Of a stretch of DNA of 64,000 nt, positions 27,103-35,970 are shown piece after piece; within the stretch, counting starts at the first letter, position 1; each line of letters starts with the position of its first letter. Below the pieces are notes generated by a model. It searched no databases, was not told the origin of the DNA, and saw nothing but the letters and a program-made list of their open reading frames with translations. Source of the stretch: Chryseobacterium mucoviscidosis (GTDB lineage: Bacteria > Bacteroidota > Bacteroidia > Flavobacteriales > Weeksellaceae); NCBI RefSeq assembly GCF_002177115.1, contig NZ_MVAG01000122.1:186001-250000 (forward strand). The letters are read 5' to 3'. Position numbers and translations under genes: made by a program.

Positions 27103-27119
27103 AGTAAAATTAAGACTAA

Positions 27120-27127
27120 CAAAATTA
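27120..27127 (-). promoter_or_regulatory. -7 box TAATTTTG of uvrA
   Basis: The minus strand reads TAATTTTG, 17 bases upstream of the uvrA ATG. No SOS-like palindrome was noticed. Confidence 0.45.
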
Positions 27128-27153
27128 CGAATTTTTGGCGGATTAAAAGCTGA

Positions 27154-27342
27154 TATAAAAATATAACAGATAAAGGAAGTATCTATTTTGATATAGCAGA
27201 TATAAAAGAAAATCATCCGGACTTAAAGTTTGATACAGAGAAAATAATATCAGTATATGGTGTAAAAGTTATCAAAGCGAAATATATTTCAGAATGTACA
27301 GACTTTGATAAGAGTATAAAAGGAATCTTTAAAAAGAAATAA
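27154..27342 (+). pseudogene. 3' remnant of an unknown gene
   Basis: An open frame without a start codon, preceded by a TGA at 27151. It reads as natural protein (GSIYFDIADIKENHPDLKF, then TDFDKSIKGIFKKK) and ends in TAA at 27340-27342. It looks like the last 60 or so codons of a gene whose 5' part was lost beside uvrA. The family is not recognised. A non-standard start such as ATA is an unlikely alternative. Confidence 0.5.
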
Positions 27343-27503
27343 TAAAGTCACATAGTGTAGAATTGTATATACTTACCTAAGCTAATAACCACCGTAATAA
27401 GTATTTAACAGTCTGGTGAATTTTTTAAGTATTTTTAAGTTCAAAGTATTGTTTTTTATTTTAAAATTTGTTAAAATTGTACCAATAAATATGTAATATA
27501 GAA

Positions 27504-27554
27504 ATGAGAAAGCTGTTCAGAGATCTTATTACACATTTAATGAGAAAAAGATAA
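27504..27554 (+). other. Possible 16-codon ORF with own terminator
   Basis: ATG to TAA encodes MRKLFRDLITHLMRKR, a strongly basic amphipathic peptide. A terminator hairpin follows at 27570-27598. It might be a small peptide, a leader or part of a small RNA. Coding is not shown. Confidence 0.25.
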
Positions 27555-27569
27555 CGAAATTACTTCCCA

Positions 27570-27598
27570 AGATGCGATTTTTCAGTCGCATCTTTTTT
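27570..27598 (+). terminator. Terminator before TonB receptor gene
   Basis: AGATGCGA pairs with TCGCATCT, followed by seven T. It implies a short transcript ending here, upstream of the TonB receptor promoter. Confidence 0.8.
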
Positions 27599-27612
27599 TA
27601 TGACAACTATCA

Positions 27613-27644
27613 TTTGTCTTTCTTCATGATCTCCAGTACTTTTG
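27613..27644 (+). promoter_or_regulatory. Bacteroidota promoter of TonB receptor gene
   Basis: TTTG (27613-27616), 20 bases, TACTTTTG (27637-27644): a full -33/-7 match. The ATG is 34 bases further on. Confidence 0.7.
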
Positions 27645-27678
27645 CGCTCACGAAACTAACTGAGAATAAAAACTGATT

Positions 27679-29490
27679 ATGATTAAAAGAATACTTCCTG
27701 TTTTTCTTGTAGGAACTTTCTGCTTTACGCACGCACAGGAAAAATCTACCGATATTGAAACAATTGAGGTTCAGGGAAAACTTATTTCAACCCCTTACAA
27801 AACGGCAAACCAGAATATTACCATCATTACAAGAGAAGAAATCATCAATTCTCCTGCAAAAAGCATCGATGAAATTCTTCAGCAGGTTCCGGGAATGGAT
27901 ATCAGAAGGAGAGGAGCCAATGGAGTACAGAGTGATATCGGTTTTCGCGGAAGCTCTTTTGAGCAGGTTCTGCTTCTTCTTAACGGAATCAGAATGAATG
28001 ATTCTCAAACCGGGCATAACTCCATGAATCTTCCAGTAGATCTTGATGATGTTGAAAGAATTGAAGTAATCAAAGGTCCTGCAGCAAGACGATTCGGGCA
28101 GAACGCCTATGCTGGAGTGATTAATGTGATCACCAAAACGAATCCCGGAAAAAGAGTAAAAATAAGTGCAGAAGGCGGAGATTACGAAACGTATGGTTTT
28201 GGTCTGAACGCACAGCTTGGAAATGAAAAATTTTCCAATTCTTTACAGGCTAATTCTGCAAGTTCAGAAGGATATATGTACAATACAGATTATGAGATCA
28301 GAAGTGTATTTTATCAGAGTAAACTGAATATAAAAGAAGGTGATATCAGACTTCAGGCTGGTTTTTCAGAGAAAAAATTCGGGGCAAACGGTTTTTATGC
28401 ATCAAAAGCAGCTACGGAACAGTATGAAGAGACGCAGGCTTCAATTGTAAGTTTGGCACATCAGCAAAGATTTGGCAAGATGAAGCTCAGTTCAAATGTC
28501 TACTGGAGAAGAGGGCAGGATATGTATCTTTTCAACAGACAAAAGCCTGAAATTTACCGAAACATGCACATCGGGAACAATGTAGGAGGAGAAGTAAATT
28601 CTACTTACGAATGGGGATTGGGAACAACAGGTTTAGGAGTAGAACTAAGGAAAGAATTTCTGGTAAGCAATAATTTAGGAGAAAGAAACCGTTTTGTTTC
28701 ACAGGTTTTCTTTGAACATCATTTTTCTTTACTGGATAAAAAGTTAAATATCACTCCCGGAATTTCCTGGGCAAATTACTCTAAGGAAGGAAATTTCTTT
28801 TATCCCGGTTTAGATGTAGGATTTACCTTTAATCAAAACAATAAAATCTACGGAAATATTGCAAAAGTTCACAGGGTTCCTACCTTCACAGATCTGTATT
28901 ATGTAAGCAATACCGAGGTTGGAAACCCTAATCTTAAACCTGAAAGTGCGGTTTATGCAGAAGTAGGATACCAATATCAGACGAAAAATATTCTGGCGAA
29001 AGTGAGCGGATTCCTTCGTGATTCGGGGGATGCGATCGACTGGACAAAAATTAAACCGAATGATGCAGTCTGGTATGCGCAGAACATTGGAGATACCACC
29101 ATAAAAGGAATTGAAGCTGAGGTGAATCACAGGCTGAACGAATGGCTGAAATATACGGTCGGCTATACTTATCTGGATAATAAACTGAATCAGGCGGGTA
29201 ATTTCGTAGCAAGATATGTACTGGATAATTTAAAACATCAGTTCATTGCAAAACTGGAAACAAAGTTCCTGAAAAACTTTACTAATGAAGTCGTTTACCG
29301 TTACAACGAAAGACTGAATAACGGAAGCTATAATCTTCTGGATGAAAAATTAAGTTTTACCAAAAAAGATTTTTCAGTGTACGTTTTGATCAATAATTTA
29401 ACAAATACTTCATATACAGAAACTTTTGGTGTACAGATGCCGCAAAGATGGTTCCATATTGGCTTTTCCTATAATATTAATATTAAGTAA
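27679..29490 (+). CDS. TonB-dependent outer-membrane receptor
   Basis: A 603-residue receptor. Signal peptide to about residue 20 (FCFTHAQ). The plug domain (about 30-150) shows VPGMDIRRRGANGVQSDIGFRGSS-type sequence, then VERIEVIKGPAARRFGQNAYAGVINVITK. The beta-barrel ends in an aromatic-rich terminus. It is short and lacks the carboxypeptidase-like N-terminal extension and a SusD partner, so it resembles BtuB/siderophore-type receptors more than glycan importers. The ligand is unknown. A DUF2490 gene follows. Confidence 0.92.
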   Translation: MIKRILPVFLVGTFCFTHAQEKSTDIETIEVQGKLISTPYKTANQNITIITREEIINSPAKSIDEILQQVPGMDIRRRGANGVQSDIGFRGSSFEQVLLLLNGIRMNDSQTGHNSMNLPVDLDDVERIEVIKGPAARRFGQNAYAGVINVITKTNPGKRVKISAEGGDYETYGFGLNAQLGNEKFSNSLQANSASSEGYMYNTDYEIRSVFYQSKLNIKEGDIRLQAGFSEKKFGANGFYASKAATEQYEETQASIVSLAHQQRFGKMKLSSNVYWRRGQDMYLFNRQKPEIYRNMHIGNNVGGEVNSTYEWGLGTTGLGVELRKEFLVSNNLGERNRFVSQVFFEHHFSLLDKKLNITPGISWANYSKEGNFFYPGLDVGFTFNQNNKIYGNIAKVHRVPTFTDLYYVSNTEVGNPNLKPESAVYAEVGYQYQTKNILAKVSGFLRDSGDAIDWTKIKPNDAVWYAQNIGDTTIKGIEAEVNHRLNEWLKYTVGYTYLDNKLNQAGNFVARYVLDNLKHQFIAKLETKFLKNFTNEVVYRYNERLNNGSYNLLDEKLSFTKKDFSVYVLINNLTNTSYTETFGVQMPQRWFHIGFSYNINIK

Positions 29491-29541
29491 ATGTTAATTA
29501 ATGATGAATTAAAGTTAATATTACGAAATTGTTAATTCATT

Positions 29542-29549
29542 TACATTTG
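29542..29549 (+). promoter_or_regulatory. -7 box TACATTTG for DUF2490 gene
   Basis: A perfect TAnnTTTG 14 bases before the ATG at 29564, so this gene may be transcribed separately from the TonB receptor. Confidence 0.4.
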
Positions 29550-29563
29550 CAAAAATTTTTTAG

Positions 29564-30280
29564 ATGAAACTATTTGTGAGTTTGGGTTTACTTTTAGGCG
29601 TTACATTTTTTAAAGCACAGGAACATATTTCCAGCTTCAACGCACTCACCATCACTTATAAATTTCATCCTAAATTTTTCCTTTATCTGGAAGGACAGTC
29701 ACGAGGAATTGAAGAATATACATACCCCGATTACTACGAAATTAAAGGAGGATTGGGGTATAATCTTACCAAAAATCATAAACCTTTTATCGGGTTGGGA
29801 AGATATGCGACTTATAAAGATCGCTCTATCAACAAAGAAGAGTTCCGGGTATGGTTACAGGACGTAATCGATTTTAAAAAAGGAATTGTAAAGTTTGAAA
29901 ACAGAATCCGTGCAGAAAAATCATGGTTTTACGAACCTCAGTCTGACAAAAATTCTGAAAGAATGCGTTACCGTTACCGTCTGAATGTAAGTGTTCCACT
30001 TAATGCAAAAGAAGTAAAGAAAGGAACTGTGTTTGCCAATGCATACGATGAGGTTTTCTTTGTAAGTCCTATGAAACCGACTTTTGCAAGAAACAGAGTG
30101 TACGTTGGCGGTGGTTATCAGATCGATAATAGTGTGGGAGTTGTTGCAGGATATCTTTGGCAGAGAGAATTCAATGCTTCCTCAAACCAGAATTTTCATT
30201 TCCTGTATGTTGCTTTAAACATTAATATCGACGGAACCAAACATCCTGTTAAAACATTTGAATATCCTGGTGCGGATTAA
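29564..30280 (+). CDS. DUF2490 outer-membrane beta-barrel-like protein
   Basis: A 238-residue exported protein. Signal peptide ends near residue 18 (TFFKAQE). The rest is beta-rich with repeated aromatic strands (YKFHPKFFLYLEGQSRG, FENRIRAEKSWFYEP, RVYVGGGYQID) typical of DUF2490. Members are predicted small barrels of unknown role. Its stop overlaps that of the convergent M48 gene by 3 bases. Confidence 0.85.
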   Translation: MKLFVSLGLLLGVTFFKAQEHISSFNALTITYKFHPKFFLYLEGQSRGIEEYTYPDYYEIKGGLGYNLTKNHKPFIGLGRYATYKDRSINKEEFRVWLQDVIDFKKGIVKFENRIRAEKSWFYEPQSDKNSERMRYRYRLNVSVPLNAKEVKKGTVFANAYDEVFFVSPMKPTFARNRVYVGGGYQIDNSVGVVAGYLWQREFNASSNQNFHFLYVALNINIDGTKHPVKTFEYPGAD

Positions 30281-32328
30281 TAAGCTTTCTCTAATCTTTT
30301 CTGATATTCAATAAGTTCTTCTTTAAAATCGGTATAGATTTTATTGATTGTGATCTGATATTCATTAATCAAAGAAAATAAAACATCCACTTCCTTCTGA
30401 ATATATTTGTCATGATTGAAATAAATATATTCAGAACTGATGAAATCTTTCATAAGCTGTTTATTTTCAATCGTTAAAAAGTCTTTGTATGCAGATTCTT
30501 CCGTAAAATGTTTCAGGATATCTTTAAACGGTTTTTCATTCTTTAGTAAAACAGCTCTGTGCTTACGAATTTCTTCCAATGGCAAAGTTACCATCATAAA
30601 TTCCAGATGAGGGGTGAAATTATTGATAGAATTCTGAAAGACATCAGATTCTGTATCCAGTAAAGCAAATTTTCTGTATTTATCGGCTAAAATTCCTTTT
30701 TCGTGATCATCGGCGAGACTGTAAAAGTATCTGAAAACAAAAATGTCATTTTCGAGTAGCTGCTTTTTAAGGATTTCAAGCTCTTCTTTAATTTTCGGAA
30801 TTAAAAGTCCGGCTTCTTTTGATTTGTATAATCTTCCTTTGTAGGTAAAGATTTTAATAGCTTTCGGATTGGCAACCAGATAATCCAATGTATAGAGATC
30901 GCTTTCTGCTCCTGCTTTTTCATAAACCAGAGTAACTTTTTTATCACTGAAAAAATCCTGCTTTTCTGTACCTTCAGTATCATTTATAAGCTCATCAATA
31001 TTTTCCAGAACGGGATTATGACTTTCGTAATATCCGTTGAACCCCGAACTTATCAGTCTGTAAGGGTATTTTTCATTGTAAAGCTGAAGAAATAGATCAT
31101 TATCATCAATTATCTTACCCGTATTTTTGATATTGTATAAAGTCAGATATTTACTCGTTAAAATTTTACATACTTCTGAATATCCGCGAATGATATTTTT
31201 TGCCAGATTATTGTTTTCCGCAATATTTTTTGTTTCATTTTTCCGGATCATTTCAATTCGTTTATCCGTTTCAGGATGATATGACCACTGATCTTCAATT
31301 TTTACGTTTGTTTTATTATATCGGGTTATATCTTCAAGATCAACTTTCGGAAGACCGTGTTCAAAAAGATGATTATTTCTTTCGCTGAAAACCTTCATCA
31401 GCAAAGTCTGGTTTTCAAATAAATTTTCAGGCAAATATTGGTTGTCACTGTCTGCATAAAACATAAATGCATTGTTGAACGCAGCATTGCTTAGTTCCAG
31501 TCTTAATAATGAAGAAGCCTGTTCTTTGGGATTGGTAACGTAAGTCGCCACTGCATCGGCATGAAATTCCATTTCTCTTCGTAAAGAAGCATTGTTTTTA
31601 AACAGAAAATCTGAAAACATTTTTAAAATATACTGAAAGACGTTTATAAATCCTACCGAAATAACTCCTGTGATCTGAAATGCCCAATGTCCTGAACCGT
31701 GCTTAATAGAATTTTCAAAATCTTTATTGTTATAAACCGTATCAAAAATAATTTTTTCAGCCTGATTCACGTATCCTCCAATTTTCATGCTTCGCTGCGA
31801 GAAATGTCCGAATTCATGCGCAAGAACGGTTTTAAGCTCACCAACCGTTAAAGAATTTACCAGTCCGATGCCGATGGTAAGATTTTTTTTAACGGGTAAA
31901 AACATACTCCAGAACGGAGAACTGTAACTTACACTTGCGTTAACTTCCGGCGACAAAAAAACTTTTCCGGGTGTGCTTACTTTGGTCTCACGGATAATTT
32001 CATCAATGATGCCAAAAAGTTCAGGCTGACTCTTTCTGTCGATTTCTATTAAGTGTCTTGTGGTGTACGTATTTTTTTTGAAAATAAATTTAATGAGGAA
32101 ATAAGAAACAATGAATCCTATACTTATAAGCCCCAAAGCAATAATGACTGTAAAATAATTTGCATATAATGCGACAAGCCTTATCGCTCCATAACCCAGC
32201 AGAAAAATCATCAGCAGAGAGATAATAATCAGGATAAGGTATACAACAAAGAATAAAGATACCGAAATAACAGCAGAAATCAACTTAGAACGGTAAGTTG
32301 ATGAAATAGGAGGAAGGTTATTAGTCAT
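30277..32328 (-). CDS. M48-family zinc metallopeptidase, membrane-bound
   Basis: A 683-residue protein. Two membrane helices lie near residues 17-47 and 55-83. The zinc motif HEFGH is at 171-175, with the third ligand in EFHADAVATY near 255. The first 300 residues match Ste24/HtpX-type peptidases. The remaining 380 residues are a charged extension of unknown role. HtpX-like enzymes degrade misfolded membrane proteins; the target here is unknown. It begins 20 bases after the HD-domain gene, so the two are co-transcribed. Confidence 0.88.
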   Translation of the reverse strand: MTNNLPPISSTYRSKLISAVISVSLFFVVYLILIIISLLMIFLLGYGAIRLVALYANYFTVIIALGLISIGFIVSYFLIKFIFKKNTYTTRHLIEIDRKSQPELFGIIDEIIRETKVSTPGKVFLSPEVNASVSYSSPFWSMFLPVKKNLTIGIGLVNSLTVGELKTVLAHEFGHFSQRSMKIGGYVNQAEKIIFDTVYNNKDFENSIKHGSGHWAFQITGVISVGFINVFQYILKMFSDFLFKNNASLRREMEFHADAVATYVTNPKEQASSLLRLELSNAAFNNAFMFYADSDNQYLPENLFENQTLLMKVFSERNNHLFEHGLPKVDLEDITRYNKTNVKIEDQWSYHPETDKRIEMIRKNETKNIAENNNLAKNIIRGYSEVCKILTSKYLTLYNIKNTGKIIDDNDLFLQLYNEKYPYRLISSGFNGYYESHNPVLENIDELINDTEGTEKQDFFSDKKVTLVYEKAGAESDLYTLDYLVANPKAIKIFTYKGRLYKSKEAGLLIPKIKEELEILKKQLLENDIFVFRYFYSLADDHEKGILADKYRKFALLDTESDVFQNSINNFTPHLEFMMVTLPLEEIRKHRAVLLKNEKPFKDILKHFTEESAYKDFLTIENKQLMKDFISSEYIYFNHDKYIQKEVDVLFSLINEYQITINKIYTDFKEELIEYQKRLEKAY

Positions 32329-32348
32329 TGTGTGTTTTTTATGTTTTT

Positions 32349-32795
32349 CTAATATTTTTCTATCAGATAATGATAGGCTTTCAGGTATTTATTAAATCTC
32401 TTAATGTCTTTTGGAGTAAGTTCCCTGTTTACCCTTCGCAGATCCATATTATCGCGCAGATCGTTTAATTTTACGGCAACCGCAAGAGGAGAACGTTCGG
32501 TTCTTCTTACGAAATCATCATAATCTTCATCAGGATCAAATTTTGTGAGGCAGCTTATCGCAAAAATAATATACTCCGGAAATCCCTGATCTCTTAAATA
32601 ATCTAAGCTGAATTCCTGAGGATGATCTTCAACCACGTCGTGTAAAACGCCAACTATTTTTTCATCCAGTGTTTTGCCATATTCCATTACCCGCATAACG
32701 TGGGCGATGTATGGAGCGTGATATTTGTCGGTTTGTCCTTTATGTGCCTTATCGGCTATCTTGATTGCTCTGTGGAGCATTTCTTCTTTCGTCAT
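32349..32795 (-). CDS. Small HD-domain hydrolase, possible (p)ppGpp hydrolase
   Basis: A 148-residue stand-alone HD domain. The metal-site pattern is His32, His52-Asp53, Glu56-Asp57 and Asp112, with Asn116 four residues later, as in the hydrolase half of SpoT and in MESH1-type small alarmone hydrolases. No synthetase or TGS/ACT domains are present. Alarmone cleavage is an inference from motifs; other nucleotide hydrolysis is possible. It is first in a unit with the M48 gene. Confidence 0.78.
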   Translation of the reverse strand: MTKEEMLHRAIKIADKAHKGQTDKYHAPYIAHVMRVMEYGKTLDEKIVGVLHDVVEDHPQEFSLDYLRDQGFPEYIIFAISCLTKFDPDEDYDDFVRRTERSPLAVAVKLNDLRDNMDLRRVNRELTPKDIKRFNKYLKAYHYLIEKY

Positions 32796-32813
32796 TTTTT
32801 GTAAAGTAGATTA

Positions 32814-32821
32814 CAAAAATA
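32814..32821 (-). promoter_or_regulatory. -7 box TATTTTTG for HD hydrolase gene
   Basis: The minus strand reads TATTTTTG, 18 bases before the ATG at 32795, immediately next to the upstream gene's terminator. Confidence 0.4.
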
Positions 32822-32852
32822 AAAAATGCCTCAAAACTATGAGACATTTTAC
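32821..32852 (-). terminator. Terminator of YegP-like gene
   Basis: AAATGCCTCA and TGAGACATTT (one mismatched pair) form the stem; on the minus strand it ends in a run of T. It separates the YegP-like gene from the HD hydrolase gene. Confidence 0.75.
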
Positions 32853-32875
32853 AAAAATTATTTTAGGATATCTTT

Positions 32876-33208
32876 TTAATCGAGTTCTTCTTCCACGGAG
32901 GCGTTTGGCGCATTGTTTTTTACAGATTCAATGCCTTTTTCCATGCCGTTGTCAGATTCATACATCTGGCTGCTTCCGATAACCTGCCCGTTGGTAGCTT
33001 TCAGATTAAAATAAAAACGATCGTCTTTTGCGGTAAGTCTTTCAAATTTAGAATCGTCCTGAGCGTTTTTTCTTACCGACTCAATACCATTCTGGCATCC
33101 GGCTTTAGAACTGTAACCTTCACTGGAAAGAATTACCTGTCCGTTTGCCGCTTTTAAATTAAATTGAAATTCACCGTTTTTTCTTGTAGAAATAATAAAT
33201 TTTCCCAT
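32876..33208 (-). CDS. YegP/DUF1508-family protein with two repeats
   Basis: A 110-residue protein of two tandem DUF1508 repeats: FQFNLKAANGQVILSSEGY near residues 14-32 and FYFNLKATNGQVIGSSQMY near 65-83. Function is unknown; such proteins are small and soluble and common in Proteobacteria and Bacteroidota. It lies 26 bases after the exported-protein gene at 33235-33552. Confidence 0.9.
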   Translation of the reverse strand: MGKFIISTRKNGEFQFNLKAANGQVILSSEGYSSKAGCQNGIESVRKNAQDDSKFERLTAKDDRFYFNLKATNGQVIGSSQMYESDNGMEKGIESVKNNAPNASVEEELD

Positions 33209-33234
33209 GTGTATAATAATTTTTTAAAATTTGT

Positions 33235-33552
33235 TTATTTGTCTGTTGCAGGAAGCTGCTTTTCTTTCTCCTCTTTTTTGGGTGTTTCGGGAGAAATAGA
33301 ATTCAGCATTTTATAATCGTGATGATCTGTTTTGTTGTTTTTAAGACCAGAATACGCTGTCCCTTCTTTCGGTTTTGCAGAAGGCATTTTATACAAGTTT
33401 CTTTGATCCGATTTCTGTGGCGGCTGAATTGTCTTAGAATCCATTTTGTAAACCTTTACAGAATCTGTTCTCGGCATTAGTGGTTTTCTGATTTTTTGCT
33501 GTGCTGAAAGTGAAGCTGAAAACAGCAGAATGGCTAATAATGTTATTCTCAT
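33235..33552 (-). CDS. Small exported protein of unknown function
   Basis: A 105-residue protein with a clear signal peptide (LLAILLFSASLSAQ, cut near residue 17). The mature part is short, charged and low in hydrophobics, rich in Lys, Pro, Ser and Asp, and contains three loose YKM repeats (VYKMDS, LYKMPS, DYKMLN). It is probably disordered and periplasmic. No family is recognised. It likely shares a transcript with the YegP-like gene. Confidence 0.7.
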   Translation of the reverse strand: MRITLLAILLFSASLSAQQKIRKPLMPRTDSVKVYKMDSKTIQPPQKSDQRNLYKMPSAKPKEGTAYSGLKNNKTDHHDYKMLNSISPETPKKEEKEKQLPATDK

Positions 33553-33675
33553 TTTTTGTATTTACGTTAAAAGTATAAAAAATAATTGAATTTAAAAAAA
33601 GGTTAAATGTAATATTTCAAAGACAATTGAATTTTCTTTTTTATTACATCTGAAAAATTTTAATTGAAAAATCAT

Positions 33676-33683
33676 TACTTTTG
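33676..33683 (+). promoter_or_regulatory. -7 box TACTTTTG for DUF805 gene
   Basis: A perfect TAnnTTTG, 24 bases upstream of the ATG at 33708. It overlaps the in-frame TTG at 33681, so that codon is not the start. Confidence 0.45.
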
Positions 33684-33707
33684 AAAACAACAAAAAAAAT
33701 TATAACT

Positions 33708-34112
33708 ATGAAATGGTACTTAAAAGTATTAAAACAGTACGCTGATTTTAACGGAAGAGCAAGAAGAACTGAATATTGGATGTATCTTTTATTTAATCTG
33801 ATTTTTGCAGTTATTGCTGCGGTATTAGATAATATTCTTGGGTTGAAATTTACACCTGAAATTCCTTATGGATACCTTTATTTATTGTATGCACTGGTAA
33901 CTTTTCTTCCGGGGTTGGCTGTTTCTGTAAGGAGACTGCATGATGTGGATAAAAGCGGGTGGTTCCTGTTTATTTCCTTAATTCCAATTATCGGGGGAAT
34001 ATGGCTTTTAGTGTTGTATGCGACTGAAGGAACACAAGGTAGAAATCAATATGGAGATGATCCTAAAGGAAACTATAACGAAATAAACGAAATTGGACAA
34101 AAACAATTTTAA
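33708..34112 (+). CDS. DUF805 inner-membrane protein
   Basis: A 134-residue protein with about three membrane segments. YADFNGRARRTEYWMY at the start and SVRRLHDVDKSGWFLFISLIP in the middle are diagnostic of DUF805 (YhaH/YhaI-like). Function is unknown. The ATG at 33708 begins the conserved part. Monocistronic, with a strong terminator. Confidence 0.92.
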   Translation: MKWYLKVLKQYADFNGRARRTEYWMYLLFNLIFAVIAAVLDNILGLKFTPEIPYGYLYLLYALVTFLPGLAVSVRRLHDVDKSGWFLFISLIPIIGGIWLLVLYATEGTQGRNQYGDDPKGNYNEINEIGQKQF

Positions 34113-34116
34113 TAAA

Positions 34117-34147
34117 AAAATCCCGAAAGTAATTTCGGGATTTTCTA
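34117..34147. terminator. Bidirectional terminator between DUF805 and acyl-CoA dehydrogenase genes
   Basis: AAAATCCCGAAA and TTTCGGGATTTT form a perfect stem with A-run on one side and T-run on the other, so it can serve both convergent genes. Confidence 0.88.
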
Positions 34148-34164
34148 TTATATTCAAACTATTT

Positions 34165-35943
34165 TTAATAGTGTCCTTTCTCAATAAAATGAGCTGCCAC
34201 TTTTTCTGTTAGTGCAACTACATTAGGATGATTGGTATACTTCGTGAATCTTCTTAATCCGGAAAGCATCATTCTCTGCTCGTCACCTTCTGCAAAAGAA
34301 ACAATTCCTTCTTTTGCTGCAACGATGATTTTTTCAACTGCTTTGTATAGGTTTAACTGAGCCATTGCTGCTTCCACAGAATCAGGAGAGAAATGTTTTT
34401 CAACTCTTAAAACTGCAGATTCTGCCATATAAATCTGGTTAAGAATTTCTGAAGCGTTTAACAGTAAATGCTGTTGTTTTTCAATATCCATCATATATTT
34501 CTGAAGCGCAGCTCCGGAAACCATTAAGAATACTTTTTTAAGATTCGCAATAATTGCTTTTTCTTCGCTCATGAAAGCTGAATAATCCGGAACTTCGAAT
34601 GAAGGAATTCCCATCAGTTCTTTGCTGATTGCCATTGCCGGAGATAATAAATCCAATTCTCCTTTCATCGCTTTCTTGATAAGCATTCCAACTGCTAATA
34701 ATCTGTTGATTTCATTGGTTCCTTCATAAATTCTTGAGATTCTTGAATCTCTCCACGCCGCTTCCATCGGAGTATCTTCAGAGAATCCCATTCCTCCATA
34801 AACCTGAATTCCTTCATCTGCGGAATGCTGAGATAAATCTGAAACGAAAACTTTAAGAATTGAACATTCTACAGCGAATTCTTCAACTCCTTTCAGTTCT
34901 GCAGCCTGATGATCCAATCCTCCTGCAACAAGTTCTTCGATTTTGTCTTCAATATTTTTTGCTGCTCTGTAAGATCCTGCTTCACTTACGAAAACTCCGG
35001 TTGCCATTTCAGCCAGTTTCTTTCTGATCGCTCCGAAAGTCGAAATAGAAACTCCGAATTGTTTTCTCTCGTTAGAATATTGAATAGAGTGGTTTAAAAT
35101 TCTTCTCTGCGCATCCAGACAAGCCGCCGCTAATTTGATACGGCCAACATTCAGCGCGTTTAAAGCGATTTTAAATCCGTTGTTTCTTTCTCCTAATAGG
35201 TTTTCAACAGGAATTTTCATGTCATTAAAGAAAACCTGACGCGTAGAAGAGGCACGAATACCCAATTTGTGTTCTTCTTCACCAAAAGTAAGGCTTTCAG
35301 GATTTTCCAGTTCTGAACGGTTGATCACGAAACCTGTGATGTTTTTATCATCATCAATTTTGGCAAACAAAGTAAAAGTATCGGCGAATCCTGCATTGGA
35401 AATCCACATTTTCTGTCCGTTGATGATGTAATGTTTTCCGTCTTCAGACAATTTTGCTCTTGTTTTCCCTGAATTGGCATCAGAACCTGCATCCGGTTCA
35501 GTCAAACAATAAGCACCGAATTTTGTTCCCGCTGCTAAGTCCGGAAGATATTTTTGTTTCTGAGCTTCTGTTCCATAAAGAACGATGGGAAGGGTACCGA
35601 TTCCGGTATGTGCTCCGTAAGCTGTTGCCAATGAACCTGTAACTCCGGAAATGTAATCGCAGGCAAGCATGGTTGTTACGAATCCCATTCCAAGACCTCC
35701 GTAATTTTCAGGAACGGCAATTCCCAATAATCCCATTTCTCCAAGCTTACGCATCACCTCTTCCGTAAATGCATAATCTTTTTTCTCGAAACGTTCTTTT
35801 TGCGGAACTACTTCTCGGTCTATAAATTCTTTCGCAGAATCGCGAAGCATTTTTTGTTCTTCATTCAGTTCTTCAAGACTGAAAATTTCGTTTGCAGGAA
35901 TTTCTTTAATTAAGAATTCTCCTCCTTTTACTATATTTCCCAT
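34165..35943 (-). CDS. Acyl-CoA dehydrogenase, long VLCAD-like form
   Basis: A 592-residue flavoenzyme for the first step of beta-oxidation (acyl-CoA to trans-2-enoyl-CoA). The FAD/substrate signatures are AYCLTEPDAGSDA and QVYGGMGFSEDTPMEAAWRDSRISRIYEGTNEI, split here as two motifs; the IYEGTNEI segment carries the usual catalytic-region residues. A C-terminal extension of about 170 residues matches the long form. It is last in the fad operon. A tract of 14 A on the coding strand lies 11 bases before the ATG. Confidence 0.94.
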   Translation of the reverse strand: MGNIVKGGEFLIKEIPANEIFSLEELNEEQKMLRDSAKEFIDREVVPQKERFEKKDYAFTEEVMRKLGEMGLLGIAVPENYGGLGMGFVTTMLACDYISGVTGSLATAYGAHTGIGTLPIVLYGTEAQKQKYLPDLAAGTKFGAYCLTEPDAGSDANSGKTRAKLSEDGKHYIINGQKMWISNAGFADTFTLFAKIDDDKNITGFVINRSELENPESLTFGEEEHKLGIRASSTRQVFFNDMKIPVENLLGERNNGFKIALNALNVGRIKLAAACLDAQRRILNHSIQYSNERKQFGVSISTFGAIRKKLAEMATGVFVSEAGSYRAAKNIEDKIEELVAGGLDHQAAELKGVEEFAVECSILKVFVSDLSQHSADEGIQVYGGMGFSEDTPMEAAWRDSRISRIYEGTNEINRLLAVGMLIKKAMKGELDLLSPAMAISKELMGIPSFEVPDYSAFMSEEKAIIANLKKVFLMVSGAALQKYMMDIEKQQHLLLNASEILNQIYMAESAVLRVEKHFSPDSVEAAMAQLNLYKAVEKIIVAAKEGIVSFAEGDEQRMMLSGLRRFTKYTNHPNVVALTEKVAAHFIEKGHY

Positions 35944-35970
35944 TTAATATTTGATTTTTTTTTTTTTTAG

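Larger units (their letters stand above)
27103..27678. other. Spacer with uvrA promoter, gene remnant, mini-ORF and terminator
   Basis: No intact gene of normal size. It holds the uvrA -7 box, a 3' gene remnant (27154-27342), a possible 16-codon ORF (27504-27554) followed by a terminator, and the TonB receptor promoter. Confidence 0.6.

Noticed and set aside
27103..27216. A 38-codon N-terminal extension of UvrA
   Set aside because: The uvrA -7 box at 27120-27127 lies inside it, and the family N-terminus begins at 27102.
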